A stretch of DNA of 64,000 nucleotides from Ottelia alismoides (GCA_037367405.1 JAZKJV010008271.1:1-64000); one strand, 5' to 3'; positions 46,269 through 56,888 are shown, numbered from the stretch's first letter. The notes: generated from the letters alone by a model not told the origin. Numbers and translations: made by a program.

Positions 46269-47971
46269 CCTCCAGAGCATGCTCACGGTGCTCCTGCAAG
46301 CCCCGGTCTATCTCCAGGCCTCTAAAGCATGCTACATCTCTACTGCTCCGAGGATCTGTTGGTGGTTGCATGAACCTAGTTCAACCCTAGGTGGTAGCAT
46401 TGGGTTATGGGAACTCTAGATATGCATGTAAGCCTTTGCCTTCTCTCCAGCGGGGCTCCCCACGGCAAGCCGCACCACGTGGCATTGCTGCAACTCCTCT
46501 CCTAACGACCCCAGATCACTGCCGATCTCCAGAGGCAGTTGTAGAAGCCCACACTCATGCACCATCGTCTTCCAGGCGGTGCATACGAGTCTCCATCGCA
46601 TCTCCTTGCGCCGCCAATGCATAAGACATTGAAGAAAGAAGAAGAAGAAGTCTTGGCGGTGGCCCTGCATCTTCACACAGCGTGCCTCCGCAATGTATGC
46701 GGCGGCGGAGATCTTTGGGGGTGGCGCCTTCCTCACACGTAGCAGCGGCGACCTCCTTAGGCACGGCTTCGGGCGGTGCTCCTCCCTCCACATTTGCAGC
46801 TTCAGGTGATACACCTCTCACGCACCATAGCAACGCTGTTCCCACCGGCGGGGGCCCATCGGTGGAGGCGGAGATGGACCCCGCTCCCCTTTCGAACCAC
46901 TCGACGGCGTTGTGCGATGGAAGAGCGTTCCCAAGTGGGAACCCTAAACGGGGGGCACGTTTTATTTTTAAAAAATGTTTTTTGGAGTTTTTTGGTAGGC
47001 CCAAGTGGGACGTACACTGCAAATGATAAAAAATGAATGAAAATGGGAGGGGGAGCGTCAGCTGTGAAAAAAGGGAGAAGAGTAAAAAAAGTTGCGAAGT
47101 TTTTTTAAAAAAGAGGAATTTGTTTTGAGAAAAAAACTACGTACAAAAAAAAACGTACGTCGAAAAAAAGCGAATTTAAAAAAAAATTGATTGAAATGGA
47201 TAAAAAATGAATAAAATACGTGAGTAGGAAAGCCAAAAAAAGAGAGCGGCTAAATAATTCAGTGATTTTTTGTTTCTCCCCATCTTCATTTGTCTTCTCC
47301 CCACTTTGTCGACGCCATTGTTTTCTGATAAGTATGGGAGAAAGGAAGAGTATATATAGAGTTACAGGCCAGATTGTCAGATTCTCCAGATTCTCCATAT
47401 TCCAGACCATTCAGATTTCAGACTCTACAATTGTTCAGACTCGACGATCAGATTCTGAGTCTTCAGTTTTAGTCGCACATTTCTGCGATCATCAGTTCAG
47501 TGATCCCCATTATCATTGTTTTGTCGACCAGAGTTTTCATGTGTTCTATAGTGACTCCAGAGTAGAGATCCCATTCCCTATGTCATGTGGACCAGGGTTT
47601 TCATATGGTTTCATAGGGACTCCAGAGTAGAGAACCCATTCTTTGATCCGATGGGAGAGATCCAGTTCTCCGATGAGGAGACTTTTTTAGACTCCATTTT
47701 CCAGCGACCGTGGACTCAGACGAGGATTGCACTCCACGGCTTTTCAGTTCGACCCTTTCAGAAATGGAGCAGTTGTCCACATGTTGTGGCGGGTCAGAGT
47801 ACTCCGACAAGGATACTCATTTTCATTTGCAGTGACTTTGACAGGCGCAGTACAGAGCACATGCTCTCCGACGAGAAGATTCAGTTGACTTACACTCCAG
47901 CCCGTTCGTCCTCCTCACCTGCATGGCATGAGAAGCAATGTCCTCGACAACAATTGACATTTGTGTATGCG
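46269..47971. other. Unassigned, partly GC-rich region
   Basis: A GC-rich part (about 46390-46960) has overlapping ORFs on both strands, the longest 155 codons minus at 46555-47022, none with a motif I know. 47040-47230 is A-rich with repeated AAAAAA runs. 47370-47980 has repeated CAGAGTTTTCAT/GACTCCAGAGTAGAGA words (for example near 47551 and 47620) and may be retrotransposon-derived. Confidence 0.3.
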
Positions 47972-48066
47972 TTGAGTTGAAATTTGAAATTCAAATTGAA
48001 AACCGACTAACTAGTTTGAGATCACATGCGATCTCTTTTTATTGCAACGACTCGATTAAACATAAA
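47972..48066 (-). repeat. LTR fragment, left piece, interrupted by the RTE insertion
   Basis: Shares TTTGAAATTCAAATT, ACCGACTAA and GAGATCACAYGCGATCTCTTT with 45815-45890. The continuation of the same LTR is at 51414-51463, ending ACGCTGCATCA as in the other copy. Confidence 0.65.
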
Positions 48067-48080
48067 TAAAATTAAACTCT

Positions 48081-48100
48081 AACAACAACAACAACAACAA
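48081..48100. repeat. (AAC)n 3' tail of the RTE element
   Basis: Short AAC (GTT on the coding strand) repeat at the 3' end, the normal RTE terminus. Confidence 0.85.
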
Positions 48101-48115
48101 AGCCTTTTCCCACAA

Positions 48116-51100
48116 TTAAGTAGGGTCGGCTACATGGATTCTTCGCCTCCATTCAGATCTATCTTGGGTCATTCTCGGACTTATATCCAAAAAACTAAGA
48201 TCCCTTCGTATAGTCTCTTTCCAATACTTCTTGGGCCGTCCTCGCCCTCTCTTAGGCGGCTCAACATCCCAACACTCGCATCTCCTAACCGGTGCATCAG
48301 TTGACCTTCTTTGCAAATGACCAAACCATCTTAAGCGGTTTTCTCGCATCTTATCCTCGATCGGAGCTACACCAACTTTCTTTCTGATTGCATCATTCTG
48401 AATCCGATCTTTACGTGTATGTCCACACATCCATCTTAGCATTTTCATTTCTGCTACAGCCATTCTCTGCACATGTCTATGGTTCACAGGCCAACATTCA
48501 GAACCACAAAGCATAGCAGGTCTCACGGCTGCTTTGTAAAACTTTCCTTTAATTTTTAAAGGAATTTTCCTATCATAGAGAACAGCGGAGGCTCCTCTCC
48601 ATTTTAGCCAGCCTGCATTTATTCTATTAGTAACATCTCCATCAATTTCCCCATCATGTTGCAAAATGGATCCCAGATATCTAAAAGAATCTCTCTTCTG
48701 AATGTTATCGTCACCAATCTTCACCTCGATTCCTTCACCATTGCTTCCATCAAAGGTGCATTCCATATATTCCGTCTTAGCCCTACTTATACGAAAACCT
48801 TTAGTCTCCAATGCATGTCTCCAAACCTCAAGCTTCTCATTTACTCCATCTCTAGTCTCGTCAATCAACACAATGTCATCAACAAATAACATACACCAAG
48901 GTAACTCATCTTGAATGTGACTTGTCAACTCGTCCATAATCAAAGTAAAAAGAAATGGACTCAAAGTTGAACCTTGATGTAAACCAATGTTGATATCAAA
49001 ATAGTCAGTCTTCCCCGTCGGGATCCTTACACAAGATAAAGCCCTATCATACATATCCTTTATGAGATTAGTGTATAGGACAGGTACTTGTCTCTTCTCT
49101 AAAACTCTCCACAGTATCTCTCGTGGGACGGAATCATAAGCCTTCTCCAAATCAATAAAGATCATATGGAGATTCTTCCTTTTAGCTCTATAAATCTCCA
49201 TTGTTCTCCTCAGCAAATGGATGGCTTCAATAGTTGAGCGACCTGGCATGAATCCGAATTGATTTTCTTTTACTTGGGAAACTTGCCTCAACCTTCTTTC
49301 GATCACACGTTCCCAAATTTTCATAGTGTGACTCATCAGCTTGATACCTCTATAATTTGAACAATTTTGAATGTCTCCTTTGTTCTTATAAAGAAGCACC
49401 ACGATACTCCTCCTCCAATCTTCAGGCATTTTCTTGCTTCTCCAAATAACATTGAATAGGTTCGTAAGCCAAGTCAAACCACGCTCACCTAAAACTTTCC
49501 ATACTTCTACAGGGATGTCATCCGGTCCAACACCTTTCCCAGGTCTCATAACCTTCAAAGCCTCCTCTACTTCTTTTCTTTGTATTCGTCTATAGCATGC
49601 ACGATTCAAGTAAGTTTCACTACTAGCTAGATCACCCAAAGTGATCTCTCTATTTCCTTCTCCAATGAAAAGTTTATGGAAGTACTGCTCCCATCTAGTC
49701 TCTATATCCTTCTGAGTAACAAGCACGTGACCTTCCTCGTCCTTAATACATCTCACTTGAGAAAGGTCTTTGGTCTTTCTTTCTCTTGCTTTGGCCAACC
49801 TGAATATATCCTTCTGGCCCTCCTTAGAGTTGAGATTTTTATACAAAACCTCATAAGCTTTTGACTTAGCTTCGCTTACAGCCTTCTTTGCTTCCTTCTT
49901 CTCTATTTTATAGTCTGTGACAGTTTCCTCTGTTCTATCCTTAGACATAGCTTTAAAGCAAGCTCTTTTAATTTTTAGCTTCTCTTGCACCCCTTCACTC
50001 CACCACCAAGCCTCCTTTTGACCCGGAGCTCCTCCTTTTGACTCGCCTAGCATCTCTTTGGCTACCTTTCGGATACTAGATGCTACTGCCTCCCACATCT
50101 CGTTTGCACTACCGCTACAATCCCAAGATAAGTCTTCTAAAACCTTCTCCCTGAAGCTTGATTGCTTCAGCGGAAGATTCCACCACCTAGTTCTAGTAAT
50201 CTTAGGAACCTTCCTTTTCTTTACCAGCCCTTTTATTTGTAAATCCAAGACTAACAAGCGATGTTGGGTTATCAAACTCTCTCCAGGGATTACTTTGCAA
50301 TCTTTGCAACATAATCGATCTCTTCTCCTCAACGCAAAGTAATCTATCTGTGTTCTAGTTGAGCCACTCTTATAAGTAATTAAATGCTCATCCCTTTTCT
50401 TGAAAAGAGTGTTTGCTATGAAAAGATTATATGCTGTTACAAAATCCAGAATGACTTTTCCCTCTTCGTTTCTATCCCCAAAACCATGTCCTCCATGCAC
50501 ACTTGCATACCCTGAAACATCTTTTCCCACATGTCCATTAAGATCTCCACCTATACAAACCATCTCTCTTTGTGGGATTCCTTGTAAAATCTTATCTAGA
50601 TCCTCCCAAAAAACTTGTTTAGTCCTTTCATCTAAACCAATTTGCGGTGCATAAACTGAGATGATATTCAGAATTTCTTCTTCAAGCACCAACTTTAGCA
50701 AAATAATCCGATCCCCAAATCTTTGCACCTCAACCACACAATCCTTCAAATCTTTGTGAACAACTACTCCAACACCGTTTCTGCCCTTATCTTTACCTGA
50801 ATACCAAAGTTTAAAGCATGTCTTCTCGATCTCCCTTGCTTTCTCTCCAACCCATTTAGTCTCTTGAAGACATAATATATGAATCTTCCTTCTTTCCATT
50901 GTATCCACTATCTCCATCAATTTTCCAGTTAAAGTACCGATATTCCAACTACCAATCCGTAACTTCCTTTGCAATCTCTTTTGGACTAACTTCTTTACTC
51001 GCATGCGTCCATTATGCGAGAACCCTTGCAAATTTTGGACTGCATCCGGGCGGTGATGCAGCGGAACTAGCTTATTTACCCGCATGCGTTCCTCATGCGA

Positions 51101-51271
51101 GAACCCTTGTAAATTTTGAACTACATCCAGGCTGCGATGTAGCGGCCCTTGCCAATTTTTCATTGCATTCGGGCGATGCAACGCGTCGCAAGTAGGGAAC
51201 GCCCCAACGAAATCTGTATGTTTGCTTAAATCCATGTTTAAAAGATCCGAACGGTTTCGAGATAAATTCAT
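48116..51271 (-). CDS. RTE-type LINE ORF: endonuclease and reverse transcriptase
   Basis: 1051 codons without a stop, starting MNLSRNRSDLLNMDLS. The N-terminus has a tandem repeat of about 30 residues (each with VQNLQGFSH). An AP-endonuclease domain (about 100-330) shows GSWNIGTLTGKLME, LCLQETKW and GGDLNGHVG. Reverse transcriptase (about 590-850) shows NYRGIKLMSHTMKIWE, ENQFGFMPGRST, FIDLEKAYDSVPRE, GLHQGSTLSPFLF and FVDDIVL, where most plant RTE proteins read FADD. The tail is WFGHLQRRSTDAPVRR, then PKRGRGRPKKYW, and ends close to the 3' tail. The product would copy its own RNA into a nicked chromosomal site. Catalytic Asp-Asp is kept; whether the Val at the ADD position reduces activity is unknown. 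No separate ORF1. Confidence 0.95.
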   Translation of the reverse strand: MNLSRNRSDLLNMDLSKHTDFVGAFPTCDALHRPNAMKNWQGPLHRSLDVVQNLQGFSHEERMRVNKLVPLHHRPDAVQNLQGFSHNGRMRVKKLVQKRLQRKLRIGSWNIGTLTGKLMEIVDTMERRKIHILCLQETKWVGEKAREIEKTCFKLWYSGKDKGRNGVGVVVHKDLKDCVVEVQRFGDRIILLKLVLEEEILNIISVYAPQIGLDERTKQVFWEDLDKILQGIPQREMVCIGGDLNGHVGKDVSGYASVHGGHGFGDRNEEGKVILDFVTAYNLFIANTLFKKRDEHLITYKSGSTRTQIDYFALRRRDRLCCKDCKVIPGESLITQHRLLVLDLQIKGLVKKRKVPKITRTRWWNLPLKQSSFREKVLEDLSWDCSGSANEMWEAVASSIRKVAKEMLGESKGGAPGQKEAWWWSEGVQEKLKIKRACFKAMSKDRTEETVTDYKIEKKEAKKAVSEAKSKAYEVLYKNLNSKEGQKDIFRLAKARERKTKDLSQVRCIKDEEGHVLVTQKDIETRWEQYFHKLFIGEGNREITLGDLASSETYLNRACYRRIQRKEVEEALKVMRPGKGVGPDDIPVEVWKVLGERGLTWLTNLFNVIWRSKKMPEDWRRSIVVLLYKNKGDIQNCSNYRGIKLMSHTMKIWERVIERRLRQVSQVKENQFGFMPGRSTIEAIHLLRRTMEIYRAKRKNLHMIFIDLEKAYDSVPREILWRVLEKRQVPVLYTNLIKDMYDRALSCVRIPTGKTDYFDINIGLHQGSTLSPFLFTLIMDELTSHIQDELPWCMLFVDDIVLIDETRDGVNEKLEVWRHALETKGFRISRAKTEYMECTFDGSNGEGIEVKIGDDNIQKRDSFRYLGSILQHDGEIDGDVTNRINAGWLKWRGASAVLYDRKIPLKIKGKFYKAAVRPAMLCGSECWPVNHRHVQRMAVAEMKMLRWMCGHTRKDRIQNDAIRKKVGVAPIEDKMRENRLRWFGHLQRRSTDAPVRRCECWDVEPPKRGRGRPKKYWKETIRRDLSFLDISPRMTQDRSEWRRRIHVADPT

Positions 51272-51321
51272 AAATAGTGTTCTTAGAAGAACTTTAAGAA
51301 CACTATTTACGAATTTATCTC
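51259..51321 (-). promoter_or_regulatory. 27-bp-stem hairpin spanning the RTE start codon
   Basis: Arms 51259-51285 and 51295-51321 pair at 26 of 27 positions around a 9-nt loop. The ORF's ATG (51271-51269) is inside the 3' arm on the coding strand, so in RNA the start codon would be buried in a strong stem-loop. Confidence 0.85.
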
Positions 51322-51413
51322 TCCTGCGCTGGTTGTCGGCTACCTAACGCGCAACCCTCCTCATTTACCCGGGCTTGGGACCGGCCATGGCTGAGTTAAA
51401 ATTAAACTCTAAC

Positions 51414-51463
51414 TAACGATGAAAAATAAATAAAGTTCTATTTATCCGCTTTACGCTGCATCA
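51414..51463 (-). repeat. LTR fragment, right piece
   Basis: Continuation of the LTR at 47972-48066 after the RTE insertion; ends ACGCTGCATCA like 45967-45979. Confidence 0.55.
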
Positions 51464-51630
51464 CACTCGTATGTGTTTCTCATGCGAGAATCCTTGCAAA
51501 TTTTTAACTACATTCGCACGACGATGTAACGATCCTGGCCAACTTCACACTGTATTCGGGCAATGCAACGCGTTACTAGTAAGGAATGTCTTAGCGAAAT
51601 CGAAACATTTACTTAAAACCATGATGAAAA
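51464..51630 (-). mobile_element. 5' fragment of a second, older RTE copy
   Basis: Colinear with 51050-51236 of the full-length element: CATGCGAGAATCCTTGCAAA, ACGATGTAACG, TATTCGGGCAATGCAACGCG and TTACTTAAAACCATG, but clearly diverged. Same orientation. Only the part encoding the N-terminal repeat remains. Confidence 0.75.
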
Positions 51631-51747
51631 GATTTCAGCTCTATTGGAAAACTCTTGGTTGCCAATCTAAATATTTATTTATATATGCCCTTTTTCGACA
51701 TGAGATTTGTCAAAAATCAAAGCAGAAGCTAATATACTGTGTTACAG

Positions 51748-51943
51748 GTAAAGGACGAGGCCTGGTGCTTAGTCCTTGGCAATGTGAAAACATCGGAACT
51801 TTTCTCTTTGAAGAGAACGAGTTTCGTTGATCCTTTGATTACACATATGGAGTTGTCCTCAATGCCGTCTGACCTCATTGCGAGACTACGAGACCTCTTC
51901 TTACAGCAACCTTGGATTCCAGCAAGAGGTTTCCTTAGGCTAA
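51748..51943 (+). pseudogene. Last-exon fragment of an ASCC3/DExH14-type RNA helicase gene
   Basis: After an acceptor-like TACTGTGTTACAG the frame reads VKDEAWCLVLGNVKTSELFS, then LKRTSFVDPLITHMELSS, the C-terminal Sec63-domain pattern of plant Ski2-like helicases of the ASCC3 group. A frameshift near 51870 moves the match to another frame, YSNLGFQQEVSLG, then a stop at 51941. No other exons are nearby and a transposon fragment precedes it, so it is an isolated pseudo-exon. Assignment is from remembered motif pattern, not a search. Confidence 0.55.
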
Positions 51944-52140
51944 CTTATCTAGGAAGTTCCATTCATGTGTTGCTACTCGCAACAGAAGCAGAAACGCATC
52001 ATATTGAAATGGGAACACTGCATCCCAGGTAGGATGCATCATTTCAGTACATTTGTTTGTGATATATTCACGTTTGAACATATCAAGACTTCATTTTGAT
52101 TATATTCACCGGATGCATACTCGTAATTTAATATGTTTAC

Positions 52141-52394
52141 TGTTAGAAAATATGAAATGTGGATAAACAGAGCAAGAACTAAAGAAAAATAAACATAAAC
52201 ACAGACTTTTACGAACCCTACTCCTTAAGGAGCGGGATGAAACCACGGGAGAACGTCTCAAAGGACCGATGTGTTCATTCACTTTTCTCATCTGATACAG
52301 GAGGTATGAGGCTTCTTATATAGCCTCCACAGACTCTCCAAATTCTACCACTGATGTGGGACTAAACAATGCAAACGATGCATATACTCCAACA
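52141..52394 (-). mobile_element. Solo LTR, Copia-type
   Basis: 254 bp. On the minus strand it starts TGTTGGAGTATATGC and ends TATTTTCTAACA, with a TATA box in GGCTATATAAGAAGCC (about 52312-52327 inverted). Flanks TTTAC (52136-52140) and GTTAC (52395-52399) match at 4 of 5 bases. No internal region, so it arose by LTR recombination or is a fragment. Confidence 0.7.
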
Positions 52395-53139
52395 GTTACC
52401 AATCAACAGCTATCCACAAGAGGTTTCTCACAAAAAAAGCTATCCGCAAGAGTGCACTCTGGTGCTGCCTTTTCTTGTGGAGCGACCATTTTCCAGTCTT
52501 AAATGTTTTGCTCATTTACTTAGCCTCTGCAAGCTCCATGCGTTGGGCATTTTGTAAACAGGGCCCTCCTACGTAGACTACTCTGCTCCTGCATCATACG
52601 ATTCGTAGCCTGTCCGATCGCAAGTTCCATAGATCGAGCTTGGACACTCTTATCTTTGTTCTGGTGCACTGCAGCAGCACAAATATCATGAATTGATCTA
52701 TTTTTACTCGAAGCTCCGAATTGTTCATCGTCGAATCTTTCTTGGTAAAATATATTTCGTCTCGGTTGTTACGAGCAGATTTTCGCAGGCACGCAGTTGA
52801 ATGCAAAGGAAGTAGATGGAGCAGCAGCCAGAAACCCTCACCCGTCAACTGTTGTTTGCATCCAATATGGAAGGAGAAAGGCCGTCAACGACGGAGTATA
52901 ATTCGACAATGGTACCTTCTCTCTGCAAATCTAGGTTAGGGATTGGCCTGGTGGCTTAGTGTATTAGCTTCTCTCCGATGCTATCTTTATTTATTCAGGA
53001 ACCTTTTGGTTTTGACTAGAGATGGATATGATAGGTTGCTGCGAAGTATATAAAAAATGGGTTCTTGTTGAAGGATACAACTAAATGTATAGTTGCAAGT
53101 TGGGGTATACCACTTTTTGTAAGCAAATTATACAAAAAA
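52395..53139. other. Intergenic; no gene seen
   Basis: Nothing recognisable. Confidence 0.4.
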
Positions 53140-53278
53140 CTCTTCGTTTGGTTGCAGGGTTGGACAGGGTTGGGTACTATTCACAGGGCTGGGTGAATAG
53201 TAAACTGAGGAGGGGGTACCCCTGTGAATAGTACCCAATCCAACCCAACCCTGCCCAACCCTACAACCAAACGAACCC
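53140..53278. mobile_element. Short Tourist-like MITE, palindromic
   Basis: 139 bp. The left end CTCTTCGTTTGGTTGCAGGG and, inverted, the right end GGGTTCGTTTGGTTGTAGGG are near matches, with the inverted GGGTACTATTCACAGGG further in. Flanks AAA and TTA do not match. Confidence 0.7.
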
Positions 53279-53637
53279 TTATATTCATCTGTAAAATGTA
53301 AGAAAGTGGTATTCTAAAGATTTGTTTAATTGTTGTTCGGGGCTAAATGAAGTGAGTTGATCATGTTATCTTTATAGCAGTACACCAAATTATTGCACCT
53401 AAGGGAAGGGTATTGGACTGGCGAAGATTGGTAGGAATCAAAATTTGATGTTTGTCCTAATATCATAAGCCACTGAATTGTCATTTTATGCATAAGGCTG
53501 AAACTGGATTGAAGCAGTGTTGAGATTTGTCTTGAAGAATCGACCCGTTCAGAATTCAATACGTTATTGCAAATAGATCTTTGACTGATCGGATAAATGT
53601 GATGCTGGTTAAGGAATCGTATAACCGTTTACCTTAT

Positions 53638-53785
53638 TGTTGAGTTATTGTGATTATATGGGTAAACGGATCTTTGGATGAGTGACTGTTTATTCGTCAT
53701 TCTCTATGTATTGTACTCATCCCCTTCATTGGAGTTGAGTTTTAGTGAAAAATGCCCTAATCTTTAGTGAGGGAGATAGGGATTG
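53638..53785. repeat. LTR-like direct repeat, left copy
   Basis: About 140 bp starting TGTTGAGTTATTGTG, matching 55489-55630 with scattered changes. Possibly the outer part of an old LTR. Confidence 0.5.
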
Positions 53786-53965
53786 TGCGCCTCCTTGATT
53801 TTCCTCTCTCTGTAGGGTTTTCCAGATTAAGAACGCTCGGGCTTGATAATGTCAAGGAGTACTTGGAAATATCCCTACATGCTTTTCTTTATGAGAATGG
53901 TATCATTCATGAAACCTCGTGTAGGTATCATTCATGAAACCTTATGAGAAGGGTATCATTGTGAG

Positions 53966-54612
53966 CAGGGGTGTCTATCGAGTTCAACGAGCCTAGTTGG
54001 CCTCAACTCAGACTCGAACTCGATAAGAAACCTAAGGCTCGAACTCGGGCTCGATAAGGGTCGAGCCCTGGATCACCAACTCGAACTTGAACTCGTCGAG
54101 TTCGAGCTGACTCACGAGTCTCATATCGAGCCACGAGTTTCTGAGCTGGCTCACGAGCCTCAAAATGAGCTGGCTCACGAGTCTCTTATCGAGTCATGAG
54201 TTTCTGAGCGGCTCACGAGCCTCAAAATGAGCAGGCTCATGAACCTCTTAACGAGTCATTGTTCTATTTTATACATTAAATTATGCAAATGTCATTTGTA
54301 ACTTTGATTTTTTTATACTCTTTTCTGTAGCTTTTTGGGCAAGCAAGCTGTTAACCTCTATTTTATATCAAACTCAATGTGGAATTTTCGGTATATATAT
54401 ATATATTCAACTTTTTATTAAGAAGGGAAACGAGTTATCGAGTCAAGTTTCCGAGTTGAACAACGCCCAACTTGGACTTGACTCGATAAGCTAACGAGCC
54501 ATAAAACCCAACTCGGGTTCGGACTTGTGAAGATTTCGAGTCCGGATCGTGAGCTCTTAACAAGTCGAGCCCGAGTTGAGCTCATCAAGTTCGAGCTTTC
54601 CTGACAGCCCTA
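53966..54612. mobile_element. hAT-type MITE rich in GAGCTCG/CTCACGAG words
   Basis: 647 bp, ends CAGGGGTGTC and, inverted, TAGGGCTGTC, flanked by a perfect 8-bp duplication ATTGTGAG (53958-53965 and 54613-54620). Internally it repeats GGCTCACGAGCCTCAAAATG-type units. Non-coding. Confidence 0.9.
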
Positions 54613-54620
54613 ATTGTGAG

Positions 54621-55488
54621 AAGGGTATCATTCATCTGAATACCTCTCCTTTCAATTTAGACCCACATGTTTTTGGACGTATCTACTTTCTTCATAGTTT
54701 TGATACCACGTTAGAATCGAACAAGCAAAACACACAAAAATCGAGGCAAGGATTTACGCGGAAAATCTGTATCGATGGCAGGATGGTTTCATTAATTTCA
54801 CTTTATTACATGACTAGAGGTGTAATGCTTAGGCCTCAATTGTTTGAGGAATATGGGGCCTTTATCCCTTATCTGTCAAAGTATCGATTCCCTCTGAAAA
54901 TGATTAATGTTTGGATCATGGAGTCAACATGAACGATGAAGGGGGATAGGATTTGACCTCTTATCAACCTCTATCTTGTATCTAACATAACTAACTTCTA
55001 TCTCATATTCCTTTTTATCTAACTGAACAGAGAATAATAAAAAACTACCACTTATCCCATAGAATCATATCCCTACAAACGAACAAAAATAAAAGATACA
55101 ATAGCTTACTCCCTCCTAATCACATTCCCGTATCCCCCGATCGAACTGTTTCATGATTTATATCTTATAACGACCTCATGTATCAAAACTTATCTTTTTA
55201 TTATTTATATTTTTGAATAGAATTTAAAACCACGTTTTTCTTAAAATATATGAGGATCAATTACTGGTTAAAAACCGATTCAAGCACACACGAATCGACA
55301 AGGCAATCACATAGAGGGGTCAACGATTCTCTGTGGAAAATCCCTCGAAGTAAATGGCTGCATCGTCATCACCATAGAGAGCTCATTATGGGAAAAAATA
55401 GGAGTGCATGATAAAAAAAAACTCCTAAGAGGCAACACTCGGAATACATTTGTCCAATCATCCATTTGTAACCCCAAGTACATGTAAG
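54621..55488. other. Intergenic; possible LTR leader fragments
   Basis: No gene. Two related leader-like stretches (around 54716-54770 and 55270-55350, both with AATCGA and GGAAAATC words) hint at duplicated retrotransposon leader sequence. The 118-codon ORF at 54576-54932 overlaps the MITE end and is not credible. Confidence 0.3.
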
Positions 55489-55944
55489 TGTTGAGTTATT
55501 GTGCTTATATGGTTAAACAGATCTTTGGATGAGGAACCGTTTACCCATCTTTCTCTATTTGTACTCATCCCCCTCATTAGAGTTGAGTTTTAATGAAAAG
55601 AATCCTAATCTCTAGTGCGAGAAATTACGGATTGGTTTTTACCTAATTTTTCAAAGATTGTCAAGGTACGTCGCCGAAAACTTCTTAAGGAGAGAACAAG
55701 AGAAGGGGATGGGATAGTGGTAGATCGTGAAGGGGGGGCTCCCATAGAGCGAGTTTCCATATCAGTGTGTTTCTCCTCCCTATGGGGAGGTCTATATAGG
55801 GCGTATGCCCTCGCCACGTCCATCCCCCATTCCCACGCCCTTGCAGTTAGGGTCAGTTAGGGTCTTCGAGAGACTCGGACCTCGCGCAACCATCGGCAGA
55901 GGCGGTTTTAACCACTCGGTCATTCCGCGAGAATCGTTCTAACA
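55489..55944. repeat. LTR-like repeat, right copy
   Basis: Starts TGTTGAGTTATTGTG and ends GTTCTAACA, so it has TG...CA ends; a TATA-like CTATATAGGG lies at about 55791-55800. The first 140 bp match 53638-53785. Orientation is unsure. Inner part 55875-55930 holds a tRNA-like box A/box B pair on the minus strand. Confidence 0.4.
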
Positions 55945-56801
55945 ATTTTCCCCGTGGGGTTGAATCGTGTTGGAGTTTGTATTTCAATAAAAATTATATA
56001 TATTATAAATTTCTGCAAAAAAGGCGTGAAATGTGGGATTTAGTTAGTTCAACGCTATTCTAACCGGTTTCGATAAAACCAACTCGTTTGTTCATATTAT
56101 CCTTCCAATTTCTGATTTAGGTCAAAGTATCGAACCACATATGTGTAAAACGGTAGGGAATGGGCTGCTTAAATTCGAGTGAACAGTCAAACAACACCAA
56201 CTTTACGATTTGGTTTTTTTCCAACATGTTTGGATGATGATAAGATTCCTTTATCCCTATTTACTCCAGAATAAGTGATATTCTAGAATAACATAATCAC
56301 ATTATATGTCTGTCAACAATACTTATTTATTGCTTATCTCTCAAATCAAACGAACAACAACTAGAAGGATAAACAATACTCGTCATCAAACAAGTTCGTC
56401 CTAAACTATATACTCTTCGGCAACCTGAAACTTTCCAAGATTGTCCTTTAAATGTACTGCATGCTATTTCCTGTATCTTCAAATTTTTAGATAATTTTCT
56501 ATTGTAGATCCACCAAAAAGTCATTTGTAATTAAACAAGGATTTTGCATGAGTACCCTTCCGAGTTTTTGCAGTTATACATGTACCCTATCTCTTTTGCA
56601 ATAATGCTTGTTCTCTGAGCTCTTGCGTGGTTAACAATTATGCCTTTCCATTGAATTCGTTGTCTATTAGATGAATTAGACTATGCTTTGCTCAAATAAA
56701 GGTATGGTTAAGAAAGATTCTGTTGCAATTTTTCCGTGACTACATGCTCTCTTCCTCTCCTCGTTCACATGCTTCACCTTCCTCTATCATCGCTACTCTA
56801 T
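55945..56801. other. Intergenic; no gene seen
   Basis: AT-rich DNA, nothing recognisable. Confidence 0.4.
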
Positions 56802-56888
56802 CAGGGGCGGAACGAGGAACTCAACTAAGGAAGGACCATAATAAAATAATTAAAAATTCAGCTCACATCATATGATTTTGATTCTTTT

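Larger units (their letters stand above)
48084..51396 (-). mobile_element. Full-length RTE-clade LINE
   Basis: 3313 bp flanked by a perfect 17-bp duplication TAAAATTAAACTCTAAC (48067-48083 and 51397-51413). The 5' end on the minus strand carries GGCCGGTCCCAAGCCCGGGT, a recognisable plant RTE leader, and the 3' end is an AAC/GTT repeat tail (48081-48100) instead of poly(A), as in RTE elements. It interrupts a pre-existing LTR fragment. Complete ORF, intact ends and a perfect target duplication suggest recent insertion. Confidence 0.95.

Noticed and set aside
48656..51195. Plus-strand ORFs within the RTE region
   Set aside because: Antisense shadows of the 1051-codon minus-strand ORF.
54576..54932. 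118-codon plus-strand ORF
   Set aside because: Begins within the hAT MITE end and crosses its target duplication; no motif.
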